This document shows positions 29,642 through 38,243 of a DNA stretch of 38,243 nt, in pieces. Every line of letters begins with the position of its first letter. Within the stretch, counting starts at the first letter, position 1. The stretch spans positions 1 through 38,243 of the IMG/VR virus record IMGVR_UViG_3300021335_000037; one strand, written 5' to 3'. The stretch comes from a virus. The notes under the pieces are model-generated. The model did no database searches and had not been told where the DNA came from. It saw only the letters and a program-made list of their open reading frames with translations. Position numbers and translations under genes: made by a program.

Positions 29642-31681
29642 TTAGCCTGTGGGTGACACAATTCCGCGCTTATCTTCGGTAGTCTTGAGTATCTCAAGCT
29701 CACCAAGGTCGATGCGCTTCTTATGTGCCAGTTGCTCTTCTTTCAGATCCATACTGTCAGAAGCTATTGAGTGCTGGGCTTGTACCTTCATGGCTTCAAG
29801 CTCCAACTTTAACTGGGCTATCTGTGCATCAGTTGATGCCTTTAGCTCAGCTATCTGGGTTTGCCGCTCCTGAAGCTCCATTTGCTTCATGGCCATCTGT
29901 TGCTGCATCTGCTGTGCAGGGTCAGGCTGCTGTGGCGGCATTTGGTCTGGTCGTGTGATGTAGTCATCCACGTTCAATACGTCTTGTTTCTCAAGCAGCA
30001 TTTTCATCAGCTTGTAACGGTTCTCTGGCGTATAGAAAGGCTGCAAGGCAGGGTCTTGGCTAAACAGCTGGTGTATAGCTAGGTACTTACCTGCTTCCCG
30101 CTCTTTCTCGCCATAGCCCAGCGACAGCTCTACAACTACATCCCTTCTATCGTCCCATGTTGATGGGTTAACTGGGACGTATTGACCTGCTAGCTGTACT
30201 ATCTTCTCTTCTGCCTCATTCTCCAGACAGAGGCGGTAAACCTCATGGAATAGCGGGCGTAGGAATTGATTAGCGAACTGTCTAGCGATTACTTTCTGCC
30301 GCTGCTGCGACATGCTAGATAGCTGCTCAACTAGGGCAGCACTATTTTGCTTACTAACTGCATCTTTGTTCATGCCCTTAGATAACCCGGAGATGCCGCT
30401 GGTATCTTCTGCGTCATCTTCTAAGAGCTGTAGGGTCTGGAAGATAAAGGGGTTTAAAGGTGATTGTGGCAGCGCAGATATAGCATCAGGTCTGGACACA
30501 TTGACGAGGCCTCCGATCCTTGCATCGATCAGCTCTCTGGGCGAACTGAGGCCGCCCTTAACAACCATATACCGGGGGTTATTAGTCATTACAGCGTGGT
30601 CAAGGATGCTGCGCGTCAATACAGACCGGGCGTTCTGTGTGCCTATCAGCTTGTCAGCAAAGTTAGAGCCGTAGAAAGCGTGAGGGATAGGCAGCGGGGT
30701 GAATACACAGAAAGGCATTCTATCCACTTCATACATATCCAGCAGGGCATTCCCGGCCTTGCAAATCTTATGCAGCCGGGCGATACCAGTGCCATCAGGG
30801 TCTAGCATTATGTAGCACTCATAGACCATAACGCTGCGTACTTGGTCTTGGTAACCACGAGCAGAAAAGCCCCGGTCAGCACCTATGTCATCATGCCGGG
30901 CTAATACTTCAGGGTCGGTCTCCATTTCGACATCGCCATGCTGAGTAGTTCCAATCTTTGAGATTAGCTCTTCATCATAGCCCATCTCACGCAGCTCAGT
31001 GAGCGTCTTACGCTCTCTGTGAGCGCAGAAATTAATGGTATCTAGCGAGACCGCCTGTGGCTCAATTATGAAAGTCTCAGGCGCAATAGCTTCTACTACC
31101 ACTTGGCTTTTATCAACTGCCCGGCTTATCTGGCCGCTGTTGAGCCCGATAGCATCCCGCTCGTTCTCTTCAAGCTCTACAGCTTCATCAGCTAGTAGTA
31201 TGTCCAGCTCTTCATCTGTAAGGCGGCTAAACTCTTCTAAGGGGTACTCTGTGCGCTCATCATAATACACTTTGGCTACCCCACAACGGGCAATCAGGCC
31301 ATCGTGGATCACGCTTGACATTACATCGAAGAAATCATTTTGCCTGAACAGAACGTAATCAGTGTACTCACTGGCAACCTCAGCGCTGACTACATCATCA
31401 GCGTTTTGTGGAGCAAAGTGTACAATCTTACGGCCAGCTGCGAATGTTTCCAGCAGCGCTGCTTTCATGCTGTTAACAGCGTCATACACATCCATAGAAA
31501 TGTATTTACTGTTGCCATCATGGGCTGGCTTTGGCAGCTCAGCATTATAGTATTCAGTTACCCGCTTACGCTCCCGCGATAGCTCTGAATCATAATAGCC
31601 GACTGAGCGTGATACGTTATCGTCTACAATAGCGACAACCTGCTCATCATTTAGAGGCTTATATTCATCTTTATGCGCCAT
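29642..31681 (-). CDS. Portal protein
   Basis: This 679-residue protein lies directly after the large terminase. The N-terminal part (VSRSVGYYDSELSRERKRVT at ~14-33) and the later PFCVFTPLPIPHAFYGSNFA segment are typical of podovirus portals. A Gln/Met-rich coiled-coil barrel lies near the C-terminus (about 590-650). Twelve copies would form the packaging and ejection channel at one capsid vertex. It begins 2 nt after the terminase stop. It is larger than T7 gp8 (536), nearer to P22-like and marine podovirus portals. Confidence 0.9.
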   Translation of the reverse strand: MAHKDEYKPLNDEQVVAIVDDNVSRSVGYYDSELSRERKRVTEYYNAELPKPAHDGNSKYISMDVYDAVNSMKAALLETFAAGRKIVHFAPQNADDVVSAEVASEYTDYVLFRQNDFFDVMSSVIHDGLIARCGVAKVYYDERTEYPLEEFSRLTDEELDILLADEAVELEENERDAIGLNSGQISRAVDKSQVVVEAIAPETFIIEPQAVSLDTINFCAHRERKTLTELREMGYDEELISKIGTTQHGDVEMETDPEVLARHDDIGADRGFSARGYQDQVRSVMVYECYIMLDPDGTGIARLHKICKAGNALLDMYEVDRMPFCVFTPLPIPHAFYGSNFADKLIGTQNARSVLTRSILDHAVMTNNPRYMVVKGGLSSPRELIDARIGGLVNVSRPDAISALPQSPLNPFIFQTLQLLEDDAEDTSGISGLSKGMNKDAVSKQNSAALVEQLSSMSQQRQKVIARQFANQFLRPLFHEVYRLCLENEAEEKIVQLAGQYVPVNPSTWDDRRDVVVELSLGYGEKEREAGKYLAIHQLFSQDPALQPFYTPENRYKLMKMLLEKQDVLNVDDYITRPDQMPPQQPDPAQQMQQQMAMKQMELQERQTQIAELKASTDAQIAQLKLELEAMKVQAQHSIASDSMDLKEEQLAHKKRIDLGELEILKTTEDKRGIVSPTG

Positions 31682-31683
31682 AA

Positions 31684-33255
31684 TTATACCATCTCAATGT
31701 AAAGTTCATTTGGGGTCTCCACGGGTTCCCACGCGCCCTCATGCACGTAGTTCGCCAGAGCTAAGCTCATCACACAGTCATCAAAGCAAGAGGGCTCAGC
31801 TTCCATGCTGCCGCTCTCTGTGACGATATAAGTGAGCATTTCTCTGATAGTGGTTTTGTCATTTAGCTCCAGCTCACACTCACGCATTGACGCCCGGAGC
31901 TGGTCTATGATTAGAGGTTTAGTTTTAGCTGTTGTGCTGAAGCCTAGCTTTACGGTCTCCCGGTCAGTAAGCTTGTCATGCTGCACTTCAGTATAAAAGT
32001 TGGGATAGTTAAGGTCTTTACCTAGCCGGGTGCATGTCAGGATGCCGTGGCCGTTATTCTCTACAATGATAAATGCTTCATTATAGTAGTCACCCAGCGC
32101 GTATAGCACCTCCGCAAAGTAGTCAGGATGCACTTGGCCTCGCCATGTAGCCACCTGACGTTTCTTGCTATCGAGTACTTGAGCCACACTAAAGTCACCA
32201 TTTCTAACTCCCATCGCTACGTCAGCGCCAATGATATATCGCTCACCCTCATCGTGGTCTCTGTAAGTGGTAAGCTCACCACGGGCATGATTTACCCATT
32301 CGTCTGTTTCTAATGCCAGCCGCTGCTTTACATCCCGTGTATCATCTAGCAAGTCTACGAGCTGGTCTGGATTGAATACAGGCCGCCCGGTGGTAAGGAA
32401 GGCCTCATCTGGGTAGCTGGGAAACTCTTGCCGAAAAAGGTCGATGCCGTTTTGCGCTATCTTACGTCTACGAAACATAAGCTGCTGGTCATCGAGCTTG
32501 TACTTTTCTACCAGCTCAGTTTCTTCCGGGGTTCTCTCAAACTTATCTGGTACAGCCTCCCGGTACTCCGGGTCTGTAAACCACGGTATAAAGACCGGGA
32601 TGAAACCGTTAGTACCATCTTGGGCTCCCTTCCACATATTGTAGAAAGTCCCATTTACGCCATTAGCCGTACTCTCTACGAATACTGCTGTTCCCTCAGC
32701 GTTTGGTACAGCCTGTATAAGGCCATTCCATGTTTCTTCAGCATTACTTTTAGGCCAGAAAGCCAGCTCTGATGCGTGGACGCAGGTAAGGGTCTCTCCC
32801 CTGCCAACCGCTTCGCCCCCAGCTGTTGCGACAATGTAACTGCTATCGAGAACGTCAAAGCTTAACTCCCGTCTAGATGAATACTTAGTGGATGGTTTTA
32901 GTATCTCAGGACAATTCTGATGATATCTTTTAGTCATATCAAACAGCGCTCTGGTACTGTCGCTATGGTGGGTAATCACCATTGCTTTACGCGCTTTGTT
33001 TTGACTTACACTGAAATAGAGGTAGCCGCCCACATAAGTGGATAGCCCCTGCTGCCGGGCTTTCAATATTATGACCCGTATCTTACCTTCAGTTTCAAGC
33101 TGTCTGGTTATTGCGTCATCGAGTATTTGTTGGGCGTTATTTAAAACTAAAGGGGCTACATCGCCCCTTTTTGTTCTAATCTTTAATGCTGCTTTAGAGT
33201 AATATGCAAAATCAGTGTGTAGTCTCTTGCGGATCTCTTTCAGCTTCTTGTCCAT
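31684..33255 (-). CDS. terL: Terminase large subunit
   Basis: This 523-residue packaging motor has a terminase-type Walker A (KARQQGLST, residues 65-73), a Walker B glutamate (E163 in CVHASELAFW) and a RuvC/RNase H-like nuclease domain with D345 (GADVAMG), E399 (IIVENNGHG) and D492/D493 (FDDCVMSLAL). AGGAAGAG precedes the ATG. The start overlaps the small terminase gene by 44 nt. It cuts concatemers and drives DNA into the procapsid. Confidence 0.95.
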   Translation of the reverse strand: MDKKLKEIRKRLHTDFAYYSKAALKIRTKRGDVAPLVLNNAQQILDDAITRQLETEGKIRVIILKARQQGLSTYVGGYLYFSVSQNKARKAMVITHHSDSTRALFDMTKRYHQNCPEILKPSTKYSSRRELSFDVLDSSYIVATAGGEAVGRGETLTCVHASELAFWPKSNAEETWNGLIQAVPNAEGTAVFVESTANGVNGTFYNMWKGAQDGTNGFIPVFIPWFTDPEYREAVPDKFERTPEETELVEKYKLDDQQLMFRRRKIAQNGIDLFRQEFPSYPDEAFLTTGRPVFNPDQLVDLLDDTRDVKQRLALETDEWVNHARGELTTYRDHDEGERYIIGADVAMGVRNGDFSVAQVLDSKKRQVATWRGQVHPDYFAEVLYALGDYYNEAFIIVENNGHGILTCTRLGKDLNYPNFYTEVQHDKLTDRETVKLGFSTTAKTKPLIIDQLRASMRECELELNDKTTIREMLTYIVTESGSMEAEPSCFDDCVMSLALANYVHEGAWEPVETPNELYIEMV

Positions 33256-33730
33256 TGGTTTGCTCTTCCTGTAGTAGCCCTTCTAAGAAGCTCTCAGCCT
33301 GACTGATAGCCATCTCTGATTTGCTAGCTGGTTTCTGTTTAGTGAAATCGAGTACAAGCCTAGCTGCTGCCAGCCTGTCTCTGGTGGCATCAGGTGAACG
33401 CATCACCTCTACAGCGGTGGTTAGAGCCTCTTTGGCATAATTATCTTCTACGCCTATCTTCTTAGCCATAACATCTACTACCTTTTCTGCTTCGCCTCTC
33501 AGCTGCTCCCTGAGAGGTTCTATGGTGTGTTTACGATGCCCATCAGGCACCCCTAAAGGCCTACCAGCGTTCTTACGCTTTTTGGTAGACCACTCTTTGC
33601 GTTTAGCTCTCCCCTCTGGTGTTTCCATCAGGGTTGCAAAGTAATTCTTTTTAGGGGCTCTTTGTGGGTGGCTGCCATTGCCATATCGTGGCGGGGCTTT
33701 TGCCCGTTGCTTTCTTGGTTTATCTGTCAT
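33212..33730 (-). CDS. terS: Terminase small subunit
   Basis: This 172-residue protein sits directly upstream of terL. It has a very basic N-terminus (about 1-60; AGRPLGVPDGHRKHT at ~55-69), a helical core with ATRDRLAAARLVLDF typical of small terminase oligomerisation regions, and an acidic Gln/Glu-rich tail. GAGG stands 9 nt before the ATG. It would recognise the phage DNA and regulate the large subunit. Its upstream gap holds the plus-strand tRNA gene. Confidence 0.8.
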   Translation of the reverse strand: MTDKPRKQRAKAPPRYGNGSHPQRAPKKNYFATLMETPEGRAKRKEWSTKKRKNAGRPLGVPDGHRKHTIEPLREQLRGEAEKVVDVMAKKIGVEDNYAKEALTTAVEVMRSPDATRDRLAAARLVLDFTKQKPASKSEMAISQAESFLEGLLQEEQTNGQEAERDPQETTH

Positions 33731-33747
33731 ATAAGCTCACCTCATGC

Positions 33748-33824
33748 GGTTCCGTAGCTCAACTGGATAGAGCAATTGACTTCTAATCAATAGGTTGGGG
33801 GTTCGAGTCCTCCCGGAATCGCCA
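33748..33824 (+). tRNA. tRNA-Arg (anticodon TCT)
   Basis: The 77-nt sequence folds as a full cloverleaf: acceptor GGTTCCG/CGGAATC (one G-U pair), D stem GCTC/GAGC, anticodon arm ATTGA-CTTCTAA-TCAAT, T arm GGGGG-TTCGAGT-CCTCC, discriminator G and encoded CCA. It decodes AGA and AGG. It is the only plus-strand gene and fits exactly between the gp16-like stop (33828) and the small terminase start. No promoter is evident on the plus strand. It shares its anticodon region with the leader element at 19734-19815. Confidence 0.95.
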
Positions 33825-33827
33825 ATC

Positions 33828-36800
33828 TTATATGGAGAGTGCGCCCTGTCCTAAGGCTAGTGCGCCTTTCTTTTGCTCTTCCTCTTCTTCGCCCAGCTGC
33901 ATAGTCGCAAGGATTGTTGCTACTACCGCAGCAAACGGTGCGCTATAGAATTCTACAAAGTTGGAGCTTGGCGCACGGGCGCTATTAAGCATTATCTGCA
34001 CAAACCTAGCAGCGTTAGGTGCGTTCTTCTTGAAGCCTTTAGGGTCTGTAAGATACATCCCAATCATGTCAGCTGCTAGCTCCTGAGGAGTATGGAGATA
34101 ACCTGTTTCATGTTCTCTCATCTCTCTAAATCTCTCATTTTGAAATGTTTGCATCTCAGCTGGAGAATAGCCCCTCTTACGCGCGTTATGGATACGGCCA
34201 GCCATCTCCATATATTCATCACGAACCCTAAAATCCCCAGCGTAGTTAGATAGTATGCCCGTCCTCTGCATATTAAGTACTTCATCTATAATATCTTGAG
34301 CATCTTGCTGGGTCACATTCATTATTGTGCCACGGTCTGCCGGGTTCTTTCTAGAATGACCGCTGGTTGCGTCTATAATCTGTGTCAAATACCCTCTAAA
34401 TGTTTCGGTGAAGGTAGAACGTGCGTAACGGACGCTCCCCTTTCTATCTAGGTATGCTCCCATTTGAGCTGGCTTTTCGGCTGCTTGATAGGGAAGGCGT
34501 TCAATAGCATGGCCTAGCTCATGCATCATTACGAAGATGCTTTCAGCCAAATCCATTTTATAGGTTTTATTAGGCGCAAGACCCATGATAAAACCTTTAA
34601 CTCTCTGGCCTGTAGTCCTGTCCATTACATCACCATCTGGAGATGGAACAACAGCATTTAGACCTTTAGCTTTACCTTTGAGTTTATTGCGAGTACGCGC
34701 ATGCAAGTCCCTCTTCATGTCAGTAGGGTTCTTGTACATTAAAAATGCGTAGTTTAGAGCTTCGGCTATTTTCTGCGCTGCTTCAATTGTCAGACCATTC
34801 TCAAACGGTGTACCTGACATACCAACAGGAATAGGCTGGCCGCTAGCAAATAAGACTTCAATAGCCTCTAATTGTTGTCTGATGAGATCAGCATCGGCCG
34901 GTCTGCTGGGGAGCGTGGCAAGCCCACCGGATCCACTGTCGAACCCTCTGCTATACTCAATGACTGTTTCTTCAACGCTAGTTCCTCTAGCCCCTGTATC
35001 AGCGCTTCCATCTTGTCCGTCTGGGCTGCCTGTTCCACCAAAGAGCCTGTTTCGCTCTGCATCGGGGAGTGCTTCTTTGATCGCATCGTCTGAAATCCCT
35101 TCTTTATTGGCTGCAAGTATGGCTGCATCCAGATAATCGTTATCCTCACCTTTGCCTTTTGCAACGCCCAGCTTACGCGCCAGCTGCTTTTCCGGGTACC
35201 ACATTAAGGCTTGGAAGTCAGCTGTATTTATATCATATCCCTGCATGATTAACAACTCACGCGCCCTAGCAACAGTGTTACGCATAAACTGGCGCTCACT
35301 CCCATGTTTAGGGGCGGCTTGCAGCTGTGGGTCTAGGTTTTTAACGTGTGTACCTGTTTTCTTGAATAGTTCAGGTTTCTTATGGTTCACCCCATTTGCT
35401 GTCTTGTAGGCCTTATAAAATGACTGATAATCACTTTCCAAAGCGCGTATAAATGCATCAAAGCGCTCTGCATCTTTATATAGACCTTTGCGCTCTTCCC
35501 CTGTCTTTTTGAAAGTGTCCTTAATAATCTTAGCCATCTGCTTACTGTCAGCTAGTGCAGCTCTCGCATCTTCCAGCTTTTTACCAGCATTAGGCTCTGC
35601 CTCTAGCGCTTTAACTTGCGCGGTTTGTTCTTTGATTGTAGAGCTTAATCCTTTGATACCTTCCGCAATTAGTCTGCGGTTTTTATTCATGTTCTCTTCT
35701 GTTTTAGGTGGGGTGAAGGGGCGGCCTATCATCCTGTTCCACATTCGCATCCACCATAAATCGGCAGTAAGAGGCTCATAGTTACCCCTAAGGTTCTGAT
35801 AAAAGCCCTGTCCAATTTTAGCGCCAAGCACATAGCTGCCTTTTACAAGCGCATCCGCATTTTCTTGGTTGCCTAATGTGAATTCAGTTTCATTAGCCTC
35901 ATTGAAATCATCTAGATATTCCTGTAGTTCCCGGACAGTGAAATCTGTATCTAGGAACATATCTATAGGCATATTTCTGCTAGCTTTTTGGTAGGCATTA
36001 TAAAACTTAAAGCTGGCTACCATTGCCTTATTACGTTCACCACCTTGCTTGAAGTTCTCAGGCATTTGGCCTGTATCTAGAAACGTCCTAAATCCATCTA
36101 AAGCGTATTTAAAGTTTTCTGTTACAGCCTGACCGTTAGATGTAACGGCTAGTATATAATCAAACGCTGCTTCGTTCTGTTCTAAGCGTGGTTCAACTAG
36201 CTTCAAAACAGCTTTAGCAGCCTTCAGCTTTGCATCATACCAGCCAATAGCATTGCTATCTTTTTGCAGCGCACGTAGTGCCTCTGTAGCCATCATACGT
36301 GCAATACGTTCCATGTTCTCCGGGGTGTATTCTAGCGGTTCGCTTTGCCCTGCCGCTTCTTCCCACTTTTCTTGCAGTTCGCCATAAACTCTTTCTTTCT
36401 TCTTAGCTTCAGCTGGCTTAAAGCTACCATCTTGCATCGCGCCCAGCTCTTCGTCTGTGGGCAGTATATCCATAGCAGTGAGACCCATATCATCACCAAC
36501 ATCAAACGGATCTTCGTTGATTAAGTCGCTGCTGCTGAGATTGATATCCAGCTGCTCACGGCTGCCATCTTTAGGCTCTACACGTATCTGGTCATATACC
36601 GGGTGCATGTTACCCTGCCCGGTTCGTATGTAGCCGATTGGCTCACCTAACGTAAATTCGCCATACCCGCTAGGGCGTAGAAAGGGCTGATTACCAGCAT
36701 TAATATTGCCACGGTCTTTATCCAGCTCTGTAGGTACATTGGTTTGCAGGTCGGTTGTGTAGTAATGTTTATTGCCGGAAACAAATGCTACTAGAAACTC

Positions 36801-38207
36801 TTGGTCGTTTTCAGTTCTAGAATTACCGTCCGGCTGGTTTACCCATGTCCAAAGGTTGTTTGTTTTCTTACCATTCTTAGAAACATTAAACTTCTTGAAT
36901 AGGTTAGTCTTGAAGCGCTTGCCTGAGCTTTTATCTGGCTTGGCATCTTGCTGCTGCGAGGCATCCACTTCCATACCACCAAACCCATTAGGGTTTATGT
37001 AAATACGTGCGCCATCATATGTATTACCAGATATAACCTCACCAGATGGCATAGCCACATACTGGCCTTCAGGGTCATATGCACCTAAGACATTTACACT
37101 TTGTTTTGGTGGTACAGGGCGTACAGCTTGGCCTTGTCCTATCTCAGGCACTGCTGCCTCGATGTCCAGCTCTTGCTGCCCGGCTACCCGGTTGATGTAT
37201 GGCATTAGGTACTTATCGGCTAACGCTGGGTCTGACAGCTGCCGCTCAGCGTCTACACCCACCTGCTGCGCTTTGTTTACCGGGTCTAAACCTAAGTTAC
37301 CCCGTAAATCTTCCAGAGCGCTTAGCAGAACCACCTTATCCCTTGGGCTAATAGAAGTATCATTTGATACCTCATCAGCTAAACGGTCTGCTGCCTCTCT
37401 GTTTGCCTCGATGCCGCGCACGTACCCGGCTGATACATCTCTAGGGGCTGGAGCTACGCCTGTAGCGGTACTGCCGCCCATAGCTGGTACTGGGGTAGTG
37501 TAGTTCTCTGAGAGTTGTGCTGCTAGCTGCGGATTTGCTAACTTAGAATACTCAGGATTGTTAGTGGCTACAGTCTTAATCTCTCTAATTAGGCCTGTTA
37601 GACCCTCGAAGTCCCCGGCATCTGCGGGGCGCTGGCCTGTCACACTGTCAATAAAGTCACGCGCTGGCTGCGCTAGATTAGGGTCACGCGCTGCAACATC
37701 TCGCGCAATCTCCATGATTACTTCTGTAGGCAAGCCGCCTGTCGCAATGATCATAGTTGCTTCAGGGCTACCAGCTGCTGGTAAATTACCTCTAATAAAC
37801 GCATCCTGTCTGCGGTCTTGCTCACGCTGGTTAGATAGCGCTGTTTCCAAAACATTAGCTGCTTCTAGCGCCCGCGCCTGTTCCAGCATTGATGGCTCAG
37901 TGAGCGAGGTCATACCCTCACCCTTGCGGTTCTTGTTTACGTATTTGTTTACTCTAGAGCGGTTGCCTGTGACGGCATCGATTGCCCGGCCAGCTCCTAC
38001 AGCTGCTGTCTGGCCAAGTAAGGACAGACCATAAGTGTTTGTAGCAATACCGCCTGAGATGAGAGGCCGCAGCAAGCGTTCAGCGTTTTGAGCGCCCCGG
38101 TCATACCCGATACCTACGCCAAATGGCATTAACTGGTCGGTAAACTGCGATACGCCACCTTGAAAACCAGCGTTATGCAATTTAGTAAGCTCATTAGTCT
38201 TACGCAT
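33828..38207 (-). CDS. Large internal virion protein, T7 gp16-position, with HELGH metallopeptidase motif
   Basis: From the ATG at 38207 the protein has 1459 residues (T7 gp16: 1318). The frame is also open to the window end, so it could be longer if the molecule is not circular. It is mostly Ala/Gln/Glu-rich helix. Near the C-terminus a zinc-protease motif H1229-E-L-G-H1233 is followed by E1376 in QELAADMIG, a plausible third ligand with the E-x3-D pattern of gluzincins. No lytic transglycosylase motif is evident. By position it is the gp16-like ejected protein, and a peptidase could help to cross the envelope. Confidence 0.75.
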   Translation of the reverse strand: MRKTNELTKLHNAGFQGGVSQFTDQLMPFGVGIGYDRGAQNAERLLRPLISGGIATNTYGLSLLGQTAAVGAGRAIDAVTGNRSRVNKYVNKNRKGEGMTSLTEPSMLEQARALEAANVLETALSNQREQDRRQDAFIRGNLPAAGSPEATMIIATGGLPTEVIMEIARDVAARDPNLAQPARDFIDSVTGQRPADAGDFEGLTGLIREIKTVATNNPEYSKLANPQLAAQLSENYTTPVPAMGGSTATGVAPAPRDVSAGYVRGIEANREAADRLADEVSNDTSISPRDKVVLLSALEDLRGNLGLDPVNKAQQVGVDAERQLSDPALADKYLMPYINRVAGQQELDIEAAVPEIGQGQAVRPVPPKQSVNVLGAYDPEGQYVAMPSGEVISGNTYDGARIYINPNGFGGMEVDASQQQDAKPDKSSGKRFKTNLFKKFNVSKNGKKTNNLWTWVNQPDGNSRTENDQEFLVAFVSGNKHYYTTDLQTNVPTELDKDRGNINAGNQPFLRPSGYGEFTLGEPIGYIRTGQGNMHPVYDQIRVEPKDGSREQLDINLSSSDLINEDPFDVGDDMGLTAMDILPTDEELGAMQDGSFKPAEAKKKERVYGELQEKWEEAAGQSEPLEYTPENMERIARMMATEALRALQKDSNAIGWYDAKLKAAKAVLKLVEPRLEQNEAAFDYILAVTSNGQAVTENFKYALDGFRTFLDTGQMPENFKQGGERNKAMVASFKFYNAYQKASRNMPIDMFLDTDFTVRELQEYLDDFNEANETEFTLGNQENADALVKGSYVLGAKIGQGFYQNLRGNYEPLTADLWWMRMWNRMIGRPFTPPKTEENMNKNRRLIAEGIKGLSSTIKEQTAQVKALEAEPNAGKKLEDARAALADSKQMAKIIKDTFKKTGEERKGLYKDAERFDAFIRALESDYQSFYKAYKTANGVNHKKPELFKKTGTHVKNLDPQLQAAPKHGSERQFMRNTVARARELLIMQGYDINTADFQALMWYPEKQLARKLGVAKGKGEDNDYLDAAILAANKEGISDDAIKEALPDAERNRLFGGTGSPDGQDGSADTGARGTSVEETVIEYSRGFDSGSGGLATLPSRPADADLIRQQLEAIEVLFASGQPIPVGMSGTPFENGLTIEAAQKIAEALNYAFLMYKNPTDMKRDLHARTRNKLKGKAKGLNAVVPSPDGDVMDRTTGQRVKGFIMGLAPNKTYKMDLAESIFVMMHELGHAIERLPYQAAEKPAQMGAYLDRKGSVRYARSTFTETFRGYLTQIIDATSGHSRKNPADRGTIMNVTQQDAQDIIDEVLNMQRTGILSNYAGDFRVRDEYMEMAGRIHNARKRGYSPAEMQTFQNERFREMREHETGYLHTPQELAADMIGMYLTDPKGFKKNAPNAARFVQIMLNSARAPSSNFVEFYSAPFAAVVATILATMQLGEEEEEQKKGALALGQGALSI

Positions 38208-38243
38208 CACGTTGATAAGCTCACTACCCTCTTTAGTATTGCC

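Noticed and set aside
37558-38034. 158-codon plus-strand frame, and similar ones within the gp16-like and fibre genes
   Set aside because: Low-complexity Ala/Ser/Pro products that mirror the Gly/Ala/Thr-rich minus-strand genes; typical antisense shadows.
1-38243. CRISPR array, insertion sequence or rRNA
   Set aside because: No regularly spaced repeats, no transposase-like frame and no rRNA-like sequence were seen.

Overview
The window is almost certainly a nearly complete, probably complete and circularly closable, genome of a T7-supergroup podovirus. It encodes a single-subunit T7-type RNA polymerase, a T7-style replication set (gp2.5-like SSB, endonuclease I, primase-helicase, family A DNA polymerase, 5'-3' exonuclease), an adenosylcobalamin-dependent ribonucleotide reductase, a tyrosine integrase and a full virion gene set. 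This combination is typical of aquatic and marine podoviruses of bacteria. No host gene is visible and the host genus cannot be read from the sequence. Every protein gene is on the minus strand. The only plus-strand gene I can support is a tRNA-Arg(TCT).

Layout in the direction of transcription (descending coordinates). (1) Early/lysogeny region, about 19.85-16.35 kb: a consensus sigma70 promoter, a structured leader containing a tRNA-Arg(TCT)-like arm (candidate attP), a small hypothetical gene, a zinc-finger protein, a GNAT acetyltransferase, a small gene, the integrase, a winged-helix regulator and a small early protein. (2) RNA polymerase, 16.3-13.8 kb. (3) DNA metabolism, 13.75-5.44 kb: SSB, endonuclease I, primase-helicase, DNA polymerase, an overlapping winged-helix gene, exonuclease, a DUF3310-like protein, class II ribonucleotide reductase and a zinc-ribbon mini-protein. 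(4) A non-coding late leader of about 475 nt, then tail-collar protein, tail nozzle and T7 gp13/14/15-like ejection proteins to position 1. Across the window boundary follow the gp16-like protein (38.2-33.8 kb), the tRNA, terminases, portal, scaffold, capsid, three tiny basic proteins, head-tail adaptor, a long trimeric fibre and a lysis cassette ending at 19.98 kb.

Control. Four near-identical minus-strand sites (core ACTTATGTCCCCCT) stand before the early region, the RNAP gene, the SSB operon and the late leader. They align position by position with the T7 promoter and are proposed as the promoters of the phage RNAP. One strong terminator sequence is used twice (after the capsid gene and after the primase-helicase gene). 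A third terminator-like hairpin lies inside the endonuclease I gene.

The most interesting proposal is at 19.73-19.85 kb. The apparent attP core sits between the sigma70 early promoter and the first early gene, so integration would physically separate the promoter from the early genes. The phage also carries an intact tRNA-Arg(TCT), which could replace a host tRNA damaged by integration. This is inference from sequence layout and needs the host attB sequence to test.

Ten-plus small genes and start sites were resolved by Shine-Dalgarno position and stop/start overlaps (TAATG, TGATG, ATGA). They include four genes of 28-58 codons in gaps between larger genes (26406-26670, 20747-20845, 21717-21866, 5439-5615 among them) and one 10-codon leader ORF.
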